The translations under genes and the position numbers were made by a program. This document shows, one piece after another, positions 21,573 through 29,428 of a stretch of 64,000 nt of DNA; the first letter of the stretch is position 1, and every line of letters begins with the position of its first letter. The stretch comes from Nocardioides panacisoli (GTDB lineage: Bacteria > Actinomycetota > Actinomycetes > Propionibacteriales > Nocardioidaceae). The DNA lies in assembly GCF_019448235.1 (NCBI RefSeq), contig NZ_CP080409.1, forward strand, positions 248,001-312,000, given 5' to 3'. The notes beneath the pieces are model-generated. The model worked only from the letters and a program-made list of their open reading frames with translations, was not told the DNA's origin and searched no databases.

Positions 21573-22106
21573 ATGCGCGTGCACCTGGGCTGCGACCATG
21601 CCGGTCTCGAACTCAAGGACCACCTGACCCGCTGGCTGACCGACCACGGCTTCGAGCCGGTCGACCACGGGCCGTTCCGCTACGACGCGGTCGACGACTA
21701 CCCGGTCTTCTGCCTCCGCGCCGCGGAGGGCGTGGCCGCCGACCGTGCCGACGGGCTCGACAGCCTCGGGGTCGTCATCGGCGGCTCGGGCAACGGCGAG
21801 CAGATGGCGGCCAACAAGGTGGCCGGCGTCCGCGCGGCCCTGGTCTGGTCGGAGGAGACCGCTTCCCTCGCCCGGGAGCACAACGACGCCTGGGTGGTCG
21901 CCGTCGGCGGTCGCATGCACCCGCTCGAGGAGCTCACCCGGCTGGTCGAGGTCTTCCTCACCACCTCCTTCCCCGGCGACGAGCGGCACGTGCGCCGCAT
22001 CGGCCAGATGGCGGCGTACGAGCGCAGCGGCGAGCTGCCGCCGTTGCCGGACTCGGCGGTCGACGGGGCCGACGGGGCCGCCGGGGCTGCGGGAGCCGAT
22101 GCCTGA
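21573..22106 (+). CDS. rpiB: Ribose-5-phosphate isomerase B
   Basis: RpiB interconverts ribose 5-phosphate and ribulose 5-phosphate. The 177-residue protein starts MRVHLGCDHAGLELKDHL and has the active-site loop VIGGSGNGEQMAANKVAGVRAAL and LAREHNDAWVVAVGGRMH. As in the mycobacterial enzymes, the position occupied by catalytic Cys in E. coli RpiB is non-Cys here, and the nearby Glu of GNGEQ is the expected general base. A low-complexity Ala/Gly/Asp tail extends it beyond the usual length of about 160. Its end overlaps the Nei-like gene by eight bases. Confidence 0.93.
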   Translation: MRVHLGCDHAGLELKDHLTRWLTDHGFEPVDHGPFRYDAVDDYPVFCLRAAEGVAADRADGLDSLGVVIGGSGNGEQMAANKVAGVRAALVWSEETASLAREHNDAWVVAVGGRMHPLEELTRLVEVFLTTSFPGDERHVRRIGQMAAYERSGELPPLPDSAVDGADGAAGAAGADA

Positions 22107-22947
22107 GGGCCACACCCTGCACCGGCTCGCCGGTGAGGTCGCGTCCACGTTCGCCGGTGCCCGCGTCCGGGTGGGCAGCCCGCAGGGCCGCTTCGCCGAC
22201 TCGGCGGCGCGGTTGGACGGCAGCGAGCTGCTGGGTGCCGAGACGTGGGGCAAGCACCTCTTCGTCGAGTTCGACGCCGACGGCCCCGAGCGGTTCGTCC
22301 ACGTCCACCTCGGCCTCTACGGCGTCTTCACGATCCATGCCGGGGTGAGCGAGGTACCGCCGCCGGTCGGCCAGGTCCGGCTCCGGCTGGTCCGCGTCGA
22401 CGGCACGGCGTACGGCGACCTCCGCGGCGCCACGACCTGCGCGCTGGTGACCGCCGCCGAGCGCGACGCGGTGGTCGCCCGCACGGGACCGGACCCGCTG
22501 CGAGGCGACGCCGACCCCGACCGTGCGTGGGCGCGCATCGGCCGGAGCTCGGCGCCGATCGGCACCCTGTTGATGGACCAGTCGGTGGTCGCCGGGATCG
22601 GCAACGTCTACCGCGCCGAGCTGCTCTTCCGGCACCGCATGCACCCGTTGCGTCCCGGTCGCACGCTGCGGCGGTCGCAGTGGCGGGCGATGTGGGAGGA
22701 CCTGGTCGACCTGATGGCCGAGGGGCGACGTACCGGCCGGATCGACACCGTGCGTCCCGAGCACACGCCGGAGGCGATGGGGCGTCCCCCGCGGGCGGAC
22801 GACCACGGGGGAGAGGTCTATGTCTACCGCCGCACGGGCCAGCCCTGCCACGTGTGCGACCGGGCGGTGCGCACCGAGGAGCTCGGCGGGCGCAACCTGT
22901 TCTGGTGCACGCGCTGCCAGCCGGTCTTCCGCTCGCGCGCCCGCTGA
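22099..22947 (+). CDS. Fpg/Nei family DNA glycosylase/AP lyase
   Basis: This base-excision repair enzyme for oxidised bases has 282 residues. It has the mandatory N-terminal PEG (PEGHTLHRLAGEV; Pro2 nucleophile, Glu3), the helix-two-turn-helix SSAPIGTLLMDQSVVAGIGNVYRAEL, and a C-terminal zinc finger with CHVCDR and CTRCQ pairs. PEGHTLH points to the Nei side of the family. M. tuberculosis encodes a homologue (Rv2464c) in the same place after rpiB. The ATG overlaps the end of rpiB by eight bases, so the genes are co-translated. Confidence 0.92.
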   Translation: MPEGHTLHRLAGEVASTFAGARVRVGSPQGRFADSAARLDGSELLGAETWGKHLFVEFDADGPERFVHVHLGLYGVFTIHAGVSEVPPPVGQVRLRLVRVDGTAYGDLRGATTCALVTAAERDAVVARTGPDPLRGDADPDRAWARIGRSSAPIGTLLMDQSVVAGIGNVYRAELLFRHRMHPLRPGRTLRRSQWRAMWEDLVDLMAEGRRTGRIDTVRPEHTPEAMGRPPRADDHGGEVYVYRRTGQPCHVCDRAVRTEELGGRNLFWCTRCQPVFRSRAR

Positions 22948-23022
22948 GGTCGCCCTCGCCGGTTGGGGGAGCGCTCCGGCCGTGTGGCACCATTGCCCTG
23001 CCCGGCGGCTGTGCCGGGGTGC

Positions 23023-23093
23023 GCGGATGTAGCTCAATGGTAGAGCCCCAGTCTTCCAAACTGGCTACGCGGGTTCGATTCCCGTCATCCGCT
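23023..23093 (+). tRNA. tRNA-Gly (anticodon TCC)
   Basis: A 71-base cloverleaf has acceptor arms GCGGATG (23023-23029) and CATCCGC (23086-23092) with discriminator T73. The D arm is GCTCAATGGTAGAGC. The anticodon stem is CCAGT/ACTGG with loop CTTCCAA, giving anticodon TCC. The T arm is CGGGTTCGATTCCCG. The 71-base length and U73 are normal for bacterial tRNA-Gly. CCA is not encoded. Confidence 0.96.
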
Positions 23094-23100
23094 CTCAGAC

Positions 23101-23123
23101 CTCGACCGGCTGATCCGGTCGGG
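23101..23123 (+). terminator. Hairpin after tRNA-Gly
   Basis: CGACCGG pairs with CCGGTCG around the loop CTGAT, extended by a T-G and a C-G pair on the outside. CGTTTGG follows. It separates the two tRNA genes, although read-through to tRNA-Pro is possible. Confidence 0.5.
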
Positions 23124-23130
23124 CGTTTGG

Positions 23131-23203
23131 CGGGGCGTAGCGTAGTGGCTAGCGCGCCTGCTTTGGGAGCAGGAGATCGCAGGTTCGAGTCCTGTCGCCC
23201 CGA
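23131..23203 (+). tRNA. tRNA-Pro (anticodon TGG)
   Basis: The acceptor arms are CGGGGCG (23131-23137) and CGCCCCG (23196-23202) with discriminator A73. The C1-G72 pair is typical of tRNA-Pro. The anticodon stem is CCTGC/GCAGG with loop TTTGGGA, giving anticodon TGG. The T arm is GCAGGTTCGAGTCCTGT. CCA is not encoded. tig starts 49 bases downstream. Confidence 0.96.
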
Positions 23204-23252
23204 CGCCCATCCGGGATGAGACCGACCTGAACCACATCGAAGGAGACAAGCT

Positions 23253-24698
23253 GTGAAGAGCGCCGTCGAGAACTTGAGCCCGACCCGGGCCAAGCTGACC
23301 GTCGAGGTGCCCTTCGAGGAGCTCAAGCCGAGCCTCGACGCGGCGTACCAGAAGATCGCGCGGCAGATCAACGTCCCCGGCTTCCGCCGCGGCAAGGTCC
23401 CGCCCCAGATCATCGACAAGCAGGTCGGCCGCGAGGCCGTGATCGGCGAGGCCGTCAACGAGCAGCTGCAGTCCGCGCTGGTCGAGGCGATCCGCGAGGA
23501 GGGCCTCACGCCGCTGTCCCAGCCGGAGGTCGACGACCTCGACTTCGGTGACGACAAGCCGCTGACCTTCTCCGCGGAGTTCGACACCCTCCCCGAGTTC
23601 GACCTGCCCGACACCTCGGCCCTGACCGCGACGGTCGACGACATCGAGGTCACCGACGCCGACGTCGAGGAGCAGGTCCAGGGGCTGCGGGAGCGGTTCG
23701 CGACCCTCATCGACGTCGAGCGGCCCGCCGCTGACGGCGACTTCGTGGTCATGGACATGAAGGCCGTCAAGGACGGCGAGACCGTCGAGGGCGCCGACAT
23801 CACCGGCTTCTCCTACCAGGTCGGCCGTGGCGGCATGATCGACGGACTCGACGAGGCCCTGACCGGCATGACCGCCGGCGAGGACAAGACCTTCACCTCC
23901 CAGCTGGCCGGTGGCGACCTGGTCGGCCAGGACGTCGACATCGAGATCACGGTCAGCCAGGTCCAGGAGCAGGAGCTGCCCGAGCTCGACGACGAGTTCG
24001 CCGAGACGGCCTCGGAGTTCGAGACCCTCGACGAGCTCACCGCCGACCTGCGCGAGCGCATCACGCGCAACAAGCGCCTCGAGCAGGCGGCCGCCGCCCG
24101 CGACGCGGTGCTGGAGTCGATGCTGGACCAGGTCGAGATCCCGGTCCCCGAGGGCATCGTGACCGACGAGCTCAACGCCCGCCGCCAGAGCATGGAGCAG
24201 CAGCTCGCGATGGCCGGCATGACCATGGAGAAGTACCTCGAGGACGAGGGGCAGACGCAGGAGGAGTTCGAGGCCGAGCTCGACCGCCGCGTCCGCGACT
24301 CCGTGGTGGCGCAGTTCGTGCTCGACCGGATCGCCGAGGAGGGCGAGTTCGAGATCGAGCAGCAGGAGCTCACCGAGCACATGGTGCGCCGTGCCCAGCA
24401 GGCGGGCCAGGACCCGCAGGAGTACGTCAACCACATGCTCGAGCACAACCACCTCCCCGAGGTGGTCGGTGAGATCCGCCGCGGCAAGGCGCTCGCCTCC
24501 ATCGTGGAGAACGCCACGGTGACCGACCAGTCCGGCAACACCGTCGAGCTGGCCACGCTGCAGCCCGACGGCACCTACGCCGACCCGGCCGAGCAGCAGG
24601 CCGAGGGCGAGGACCTCACCGAGGTCTCGCTCCCCGTCGACGAGGGCGCCGCCGAGGTGGCGGACGAGGCCGAGGAGAGCGACGAGAGCAAGGCCTGA
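23253..24698 (+). CDS. tig: Trigger factor (ribosome-associated chaperone and prolyl isomerase)
   Basis: Trigger factor binds nascent chains at the ribosome exit. The 481-residue protein has the N-terminal ribosome-binding domain with the signature loop GFRRGKVPPQII (near 44-55). A central FKBP-type isomerase domain follows (about 150-235; GDFVVMDMKAVKDGE, GGMIDGLDEALTGM), then the helical C-terminal domain and an acidic tail. GTG 23253 has AGGAGA nine bases upstream. It heads the conserved tig-clpP1-clpP2-clpX neighbourhood, although a terminator and two other genes intervene here. Confidence 0.96.
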   Translation: MKSAVENLSPTRAKLTVEVPFEELKPSLDAAYQKIARQINVPGFRRGKVPPQIIDKQVGREAVIGEAVNEQLQSALVEAIREEGLTPLSQPEVDDLDFGDDKPLTFSAEFDTLPEFDLPDTSALTATVDDIEVTDADVEEQVQGLRERFATLIDVERPAADGDFVVMDMKAVKDGETVEGADITGFSYQVGRGGMIDGLDEALTGMTAGEDKTFTSQLAGGDLVGQDVDIEITVSQVQEQELPELDDEFAETASEFETLDELTADLRERITRNKRLEQAAAARDAVLESMLDQVEIPVPEGIVTDELNARRQSMEQQLAMAGMTMEKYLEDEGQTQEEFEAELDRRVRDSVVAQFVLDRIAEEGEFEIEQQELTEHMVRRAQQAGQDPQEYVNHMLEHNHLPEVVGEIRRGKALASIVENATVTDQSGNTVELATLQPDGTYADPAEQQAEGEDLTEVSLPVDEGAAEVADEAEESDESKA

Positions 24699-24718
24699 GC
24701 CACCGCACGACGGCTCGT

Positions 24719-24751
24719 GAGCGGCCCCGGGGGAGTCCCCCGGGGCCGCTC
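24719..24751 (+). terminator. Strong hairpin terminator after tig
   Basis: A perfect 15 bp stem pairs GAGCGGCCCCGGGGG with CCCCCGGGGCCGCTC around the loop AGT, starting 20 bases after the tig stop. There is no U-tract. Confidence 0.8.
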
Positions 24752-24807
24752 GTGCGTTGCGAGGGGCGGCTCACCGGCTTGGGTGTACGAATGTGCACCG
24801 AATGTCC

Positions 24808-24813
24808 TAGGCT
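24808..24813 (+). promoter_or_regulatory. Candidate leaderless -10 of the alpha/beta hydrolase gene
   Basis: TAGGCT ends six bases before ATG 24820, with spacer GTTCCC and no ribosome-binding site. Confidence 0.5.
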
Positions 24814-24819
24814 GTTCCC

Positions 24820-26028
24820 ATGGCGAGCCCCCTGTCGACGCAGCCCGCACCGGTGACGGCCCCCGGACCGACCCTGCTCGACGCCCTGTCCCTGCTCGCC
24901 GCCACCGGTGACGAGCTGGTGGTCGGCACCGCCCGTGACACCCACCGCGCCGTCTCCGACCGCGTCCACGGCTTGGTGCGGCGGGGGACCGGGGTCGGAT
25001 CCCGCCCCGCGGAGGTCCTCCACCGCGGCATCGCCACGGCGGTGTACGGCGCACTGGGCACCTCACTGGGAGGCGTCGCCCGCGGACTGGACCGCTGGGC
25101 CGAACGCGGTGGCGGCCGGCCCCTGGACGGCGACGCCCGGGGGCGGTTCCTGACTGCCGCCGTCAACGGCCTCATCGGCGACGAGCTGCTGCGCCAACGA
25201 CCCCAACTGGCGATCGCGATGAGCGTGCGTGACCGCGGGCGTGACGTGCCGATCGAGCCCGGGACGCTCGCGCAGACCTTCCCCGACGCCACGGGGCGCG
25301 TCGCGGTCTTCCTGCACGGCCTGTGCGAGGACGAGTCCTGCTGGGAGCTCCACCGGGAGGCCACCGGCACGACGTACCCCGACGCCCTGGCCGGTCTCGG
25401 GTGGACCCCCGTGCGCGTGCGCTACAACTCCGGACTCGCGGTGCGCGAGAACGGCGCCGCCCTCTCGGCCCTGCTGCAGGAGCTCGTCGACGCCTGGGCG
25501 GTGCCCGTGGAGCAGATCGCGCTGGTCGGCCACTCGATGGGTGGTCTCGTCGCCCGCGCGGCCGGCGCCGTGGTGGCCGAGGAGGAGGTCGGCGTGCCGT
25601 GGGCGCGGCGTACGACGGACGTGGTGACGCTCGGCTCGCCACACCTGGGGTCCCACCTGGCCTCCGGCGCCGCCGGCGGCAGCAGCCTGCTGCGGATCCT
25701 GCCCGAGTCGGCCGCGTTCTCCGAGCGCATCCTCGAGCGCCGCTCCGCGGGCATCCGGGACCTCACCCGCGGCCTGGGGCACGACCTGCCGCCCTCGCCG
25801 CACGTGCGCCACCACCTCGTGGCGGCCACGGTGACCGGGTCCGCACGGCACCCCCTCGGTCGCGCCGTGGGCGACCTCCTGGTCCACCCGACCTCGGCGG
25901 TGGGGCGGGACCGCGCAGGCCGTGAGGTCTTCGCCGACGCCGACCGGCTCCACGTGGGGCGCACCGGGCACTTCGGGCTGCTCAACCATCCCGAGGTGCT
26001 CGCGGCGCTGCGGGAGTGGCTGCGCTGA
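24820..26028 (+). CDS. Alpha/beta hydrolase, lipase-like (PGAP1-type)
   Basis: This 402-residue protein has an alpha/beta hydrolase core starting near 165 ([16 protein letters not shown], oxyanion region), the nucleophile elbow [15 protein letters not shown] (Ser near 240), and a late catalytic His probably in [15 protein letters not shown]. About 160 extra residues at the N-terminus form a helical region of unknown role. No signal peptide is evident. A lipase or esterase is likely. The position between tig and clpP1 is the one held by lipP in M. tuberculosis, although that is a different fold. Confidence 0.8.
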   Translation: MASPLSTQPAPVTAPGPTLLDALSLLAATGDELVVGTARDTHRAVSDRVHGLVRRGTGVGSRPAEVLHRGIATAVYGALGTSLGGVARGLDRWAERGGGRPLDGDARGRFLTAAVNGLIGDELLRQRPQLAIAMSVRDRGRDVPIEPGTLAQTFPDATGRVAVFLHGLCEDESCWELHREATGTTYPDALAGLGWTPVRVRYNSGLAVRENGAALSALLQELVDAWAVPVEQIALVGHSMGGLVARAAGAVVAEEEVGVPWARRTTDVVTLGSPHLGSHLASGAAGGSSLLRILPESAAFSERILERRSAGIRDLTRGLGHDLPPSPHVRHHLVAATVTGSARHPLGRAVGDLLVHPTSAVGRDRAGREVFADADRLHVGRTGHFGLLNHPEVLAALREWLR

Positions 26029-26045
26029 CCTGCGAGGATCGGCTC

Positions 26046-26510
26046 ATGACCGGCGAGGAGTCACGAGAGCTGCGGGCCGAGGCCACGGTCGCGGTGCCGC
26101 CCGAGCGCGTGTGGGCCCTGTTGTCGGACTTCTCGCGGCTACCGCAGTGGAGTCCCGAGACGGTGCGCATGCTCCCGCTCAAGCCGGGCGGCCAGCGCGT
26201 GGGCCAGTGGTACCTCGGCATCAATCGCCGTGGTCGCGTCTGGTGGCCCTCCCGCTCGGTGCTGACCGGACGGGAGGAGGGGCGGCGGCTCGCCTGGGAC
26301 ACCCGCACCAGCGGTGCGCGGTGGATCTGGGAGCTGGAGGCCGACGGGGCCGGCACGCGGATCGTCCATCGCCGGCCGGTGACCGGCCGCCCGGTCGGCG
26401 CCCGCGTGTTCGCCCGCCTCTTCCTCGGTGGGCTCGCCCACCACGTCGACGAGCTGGAGGACGACATGCAGCTCACCGTCGACCGCCTCGCCGCAGCCGC
26501 CGCGGTCTGA
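26046..26510 (+). CDS. SRPBCC family protein
   Basis: This 154-residue single-domain protein opens with the SRPBCC pattern [32 protein letters not shown]. It continues with alternating strands and ends in a long C-terminal helix ([19 protein letters not shown]). It is probably a lipid or polyketide-like ligand-binding protein of unknown role. The ATG lies 17 bases after the hydrolase stop with GAGG at nine bases, so the two genes are likely co-transcribed. Confidence 0.78.
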   Translation: MTGEESRELRAEATVAVPPERVWALLSDFSRLPQWSPETVRMLPLKPGGQRVGQWYLGINRRGRVWWPSRSVLTGREEGRRLAWDTRTSGARWIWELEADGAGTRIVHRRPVTGRPVGARVFARLFLGGLAHHVDELEDDMQLTVDRLAAAAAV

Positions 26511-26519
26511 CGTGCCGGG

Positions 26520-26537
26520 GTACGCCGTGGGCGAACA
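26520..26537 (-). promoter_or_regulatory. Candidate ClgR operator upstream of clpP1
   Basis: Read on the minus strand the site is TGTTCGCCCACGGCGTAC. It fits the actinobacterial ClgR consensus WNNWCGCYNANRGCGWWS (as I remember it) at every position. It starts 51 bases before the clpP1 start, where ClgR activates clpP1P2 in Corynebacterium and Streptomyces. No clgR gene is in this window. Confidence 0.6.
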
Positions 26538-26574
26538 GGGCGGGAGAACGCGTGGATTCGTCGACGCTCCCCGT

Positions 26575-26580
26575 TAGTGT
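26575..26580 (+). promoter_or_regulatory. Candidate leaderless -10 of clpP1
   Basis: TAGTGT ends seven bases before GTG 26588 and lies 38 bases downstream of the predicted ClgR site. That spacing suits an activator bound just upstream of RNA polymerase. Confidence 0.45.
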
Positions 26581-26587
26581 CGCTGTC

Positions 26588-27220
26588 GTGACTCAGAATC
26601 CCACCGGCCCCGAGATGAACGGGGCGCCAGGGCTCAACGCACTCGACGACCACATCTACCAGCGGCTGCTCCGTGAGCGGATCGTCTTCCTCGGCTCCGA
26701 GGTCCGGGACTCGAACGCGAACGCCATCTGCGCCCAGTTGTTGCTGCTGTCGGCGGAGGACCCCGACGCCGACATCTTCCTGCACATCAACAGCCCGGGT
26801 GGCTCCGTGGACTCGGGCATGGCCATCTACGACACGATGAACTACATCCCCAACGACGTCGCGACCGTCGGGATGGGGCTCGCGGCGTCGATGGGCCAGT
26901 TCCTGCTGTGCGCCGGGGCGAAGGGCAAGCGCTACGCGCTGCCGCACTCGCGGATCATGATGCACCAGCCCTCCTCGGGCATGGGCGGCTCGGCCTCGGA
27001 CATCAAGATCCAGGCCCAGCAGTCCCTCCACATCAAGGAGGTCCTGCTCGGGCTCATCGCCGAGCACACCGGCCAGAGCGTGGAGCAGGTCACCGCCGAC
27101 GCCGACCGCGACCGGTGGTTCACCGCCGAGCAGGCGCTGGAGTACGGCCTGGTCGACCAAGTGATCAAGAGCGCCCGCGAAGCGGCCGACCAGGGCCGAC
27201 CGGCCCACAAGAAGGCGTGA
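26588..27220 (+). CDS. clpP1: ATP-dependent Clp protease proteolytic subunit 1
   Basis: This is the serine peptidase ring subunit of the Clp protease. The 210-residue protein carries the catalytic Ser in [11 protein letters not shown] (near 101), His in MMHQPSSG (near 126) and the Asp in the late segment ending DRDRWF. A substrate-channel strand [14 protein letters not shown] is present. GTG 26588 gives VTQNPTG; an internal ATG nine codons later is possible. clpP2 follows after seven bases. In actinobacteria the active peptidase is a mixed ring of ClpP1 and ClpP2. Confidence 0.95.
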   Translation: MTQNPTGPEMNGAPGLNALDDHIYQRLLRERIVFLGSEVRDSNANAICAQLLLLSAEDPDADIFLHINSPGGSVDSGMAIYDTMNYIPNDVATVGMGLAASMGQFLLCAGAKGKRYALPHSRIMMHQPSSGMGGSASDIKIQAQQSLHIKEVLLGLIAEHTGQSVEQVTADADRDRWFTAEQALEYGLVDQVIKSAREAADQGRPAHKKA

Positions 27221-27227
27221 GGTAACC

Positions 27228-27839
27228 ATGAGCTATCACATCCCGCAGTGGGAAGAGCGGACGTCGTACGGCTTCCGCCGGATCGACCCCTACACCAAGC
27301 TGTTCGAGGACCGCATCATCTACCTCGGCACCCCGATCAGCGACGACGTGTCCAACGCGGTCATCGCCCAGCTGCTGTGCCTGCAGTCGATGAACCCCGA
27401 CCAGGACATCAGCATCTACATCAACAGCCCCGGTGGCTCCTTCACCGCGCTGACGGCCATCTACGACACGATGCACTTCATCAAGCCCGACGTGCAGACC
27501 GTCTGCATCGGCCAGGCCGCCTCGGCCGCCGCGATCCTGCTGGCCGCCGGCACCGAGGGCAAGCGCATGGCGTTGCCCAACAGCCGGATCCTCATCCACC
27601 AGCCCTACACCGAGGGCACGTTCGGCCAGACCTCGGACATCGAGATCCAGGCCAACGAGATCCTGCGGATGCGGGAGCTGCTGGAGACCATGATCAGCCG
27701 CCACAGCGGCAAGTCGGTCGAGGAGGTCAGCAACGACATCGAGCGCGACAAGATCCTCACCGCCGAGGAGGCCATCGAGTACGGTCTGATCGACTCGGTG
27801 CTCGACTCGCTCAAGGGCGCCCCGACGCTCACGACCTGA
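27228..27839 (+). CDS. clpP2: ATP-dependent Clp protease proteolytic subunit 2
   Basis: The second ClpP paralogue (203 aa) has the catalytic Ser in GQAASAAAILLAAG (near 99), His in LIHQPYTEG (near 124), and the ISIYINSPGGSFTALTAIYDTM core. Its ATG is seven bases after clpP1 with GAGGTAA upstream, so clpP1-clpP2 form one operon. ClpP2 is the subunit that normally docks ClpX or ClpC1 in actinobacteria. Confidence 0.95.
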   Translation: MSYHIPQWEERTSYGFRRIDPYTKLFEDRIIYLGTPISDDVSNAVIAQLLCLQSMNPDQDISIYINSPGGSFTALTAIYDTMHFIKPDVQTVCIGQAASAAAILLAAGTEGKRMALPNSRILIHQPYTEGTFGQTSDIEIQANEILRMRELLETMISRHSGKSVEEVSNDIERDKILTAEEAIEYGLIDSVLDSLKGAPTLTT

Positions 27840-27956
27840 CCATGAGCCCCGACCGTGCGCCGTGTCCACCACCGCTGTGGGGGTGGTTCGGAGTACGGTC
27901 GGGGCGAACGCTTGATGGTGAACACTCGATCCCGGTCGAGTTGAGGAGGACGATCC

Positions 27957-29243
27957 GTGGCACGCATCGGTGACGGAGGCGACCTGCTGAAGTGCTCCTT
28001 CTGCGGGAAGAGCCAGAAGCAGGTCAAGAAGCTGATCGCAGGCCCCGGGGTCTACATCTGCGACGAGTGCATCGATCTCTGCAACGAGATCATCGAGGAG
28101 GAGCTCAGCGAGGGCTCCGACGTCGGTCTCGAGGAGCTGCCCAAGCCCAAGGAGATCTTCGACTTCCTCAACTCCTACGTCATCGGCCAGGAGCAGGCGA
28201 AGAAGTCGCTCGCGGTCGCGGTGTACAACCACTACAAGCGCGTGCAGGCCGGCGTGCAGGCGGTGTCCTCCACCACCGGCAAGCACTCCAAGGAGGAGTT
28301 CGTCGAGGTCGCCAAGTCCAACATCTTGGTGATCGGGCCGACCGGCTGCGGCAAGACCTACCTCGCCCAGACGCTGGCCCGGATGCTCAACGTGCCCTTC
28401 GCCATCGCCGACGCCACCGCGCTCACCGAGGCCGGCTACGTCGGTGAGGACGTCGAGAACATCCTGCTCAAGCTGATCCAGGCCGCCGACTACGACGTCA
28501 AGAAGGCCGAGACCGGGATCATCTACATCGACGAGATCGACAAGGTCGCGCGCAAGGCGGAGAACCCCTCCATCACCCGCGACGTCTCCGGTGAGGGCGT
28601 GCAGCAGGCCCTGCTGAAGATCATCGAGGGCACCACGGCCTCGGTGCCGCCGCAGGGCGGGCGCAAGCACCCGCACCAGGAGTTCATCCAGATCGACACC
28701 ACCAACGTGCTGTTCGTCGTCGGTGGCGCCTTCGCCGGGCTCGAGCAGATCATCGAGCAGCGCGTGGGCAAGAAGTCGTTGGGCTTCACCGCCGACCCGC
28801 GCAACCACCAGGAGGTCGAGGAGCACGAGCTCCTCGAGGAGGTGCGCCCGGAGGACCTGACCAAGTACGGCCTCATCCCCGAGTTCATCGGCCGCCTGCC
28901 GATCATCGCCAGCGTCGCGCCGCTGGACCGTGAGGCGCTCGTGCAGATCCTCACCGAGCCGCGCAACGCCCTGGTCAAGCAGTACCGCAAGCTGTTCGAG
29001 ATCGACGACGTCGAGCTCGAGTTCACCGAGGACGCCGTCGCGGCCATCGCCGACAAGGCGCTCGAGCGCGGCACGGGTGCCCGTGGCCTGCGCGCGATCA
29101 TCGAGGAGACCCTGCTCCACGTGATGTACGACGTCCCGTCCCGCGAGGACGTGGCCAAGGTCGTGCTCACCCGCGAGACCGTCGACGACGAGGTTCCGCC
29201 CGAGCTGGTCCTGCGCAAGGAGAGCAAGAAGAAGTCTGCGTGA
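27957..29243 (+). CDS. clpX: Clp protease ATP-binding subunit ClpX
   Basis: ClpX is the AAA+ unfoldase that feeds substrates to ClpP. The 428-residue protein has the N-terminal zinc-binding domain (Cys at 13 and 16 in KCSFCGKSQ, then CDECIDLC), Walker A GPTGCGKT (near 127-134), Walker [10 protein letters not shown], the sensor and arginine motifs, and the ClpP-docking IGF-equivalent loop region around [12 protein letters not shown] 27957 has GAGGAGG nine bases upstream. It lies 117 bp from clpP2 and may have its own promoter. A stem-loop follows the stop. Confidence 0.96.
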   Translation: MARIGDGGDLLKCSFCGKSQKQVKKLIAGPGVYICDECIDLCNEIIEEELSEGSDVGLEELPKPKEIFDFLNSYVIGQEQAKKSLAVAVYNHYKRVQAGVQAVSSTTGKHSKEEFVEVAKSNILVIGPTGCGKTYLAQTLARMLNVPFAIADATALTEAGYVGEDVENILLKLIQAADYDVKKAETGIIYIDEIDKVARKAENPSITRDVSGEGVQQALLKIIEGTTASVPPQGGRKHPHQEFIQIDTTNVLFVVGGAFAGLEQIIEQRVGKKSLGFTADPRNHQEVEEHELLEEVRPEDLTKYGLIPEFIGRLPIIASVAPLDREALVQILTEPRNALVKQYRKLFEIDDVELEFTEDAVAAIADKALERGTGARGLRAIIEETLLHVMYDVPSREDVAKVVLTRETVDDEVPPELVLRKESKKKSA

Positions 29244-29245
29244 CA

Positions 29246-29274
29246 GCGACCGACCGACGAAGGAGGTCGGTCGC
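29246..29274 (+). terminator. Hairpin terminator after clpX
   Basis: A 10 bp perfect stem pairs GCGACCGACC with GGTCGGTCGC around a nine-base loop, beginning two bases after the clpX stop. Confidence 0.75.
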
Positions 29275-29286
29275 GTCGTCACCAGA

Positions 29287-29341
29287 GGTCGAGTAGTCGC
29301 CGCGGCTGAGGGACGAAGCCGCGATGCGGCGTATCGAGACC
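29287..29341. repeat. Intergenic palindromic element, copy A
   Basis: This 55-base element starts GGTCGAGTAG, ends GCGTATCGAGACC, and has an inner hairpin CGCGGCT/AGCCGCG. The same end sequences occur inverted at 29384-29428. I associate these ends with a dispersed intergenic repeat common in Nocardioides-like genomes; that association is from memory. Confidence 0.65.
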
Positions 29342-29383
29342 AGCCGAACCCACGCCGCCCACAGGACCTGCGGGGGTCGGCGC

Positions 29384-29428
29384 GACTCGATACGCCGGGC
29401 GCTCATACCTCGCGCCCGGCTACTCGAC
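29384..29428. repeat. Intergenic palindromic element, copy B, overlapping the valS stop
   Basis: This inverted partner of copy A runs from GACTCGATACGCCG to CTACTCGAC, with a nine-pair inner stem GCCGGGCGC/GCGCCCGGC. Its GTCGAGTAG end, read on the minus strand, supplies the last Val-Glu codons and TAG stop of valS. The hairpin could also terminate the valS transcript. Confidence 0.65.

Noticed and set aside
27896..27909. ClgR-like site upstream of clpX
   Set aside because: The core reads CGGT-CGG-GGCG, with a mismatch in the key CGCY half, and the reverse strand fits worse. It may be a coincidental half-site.
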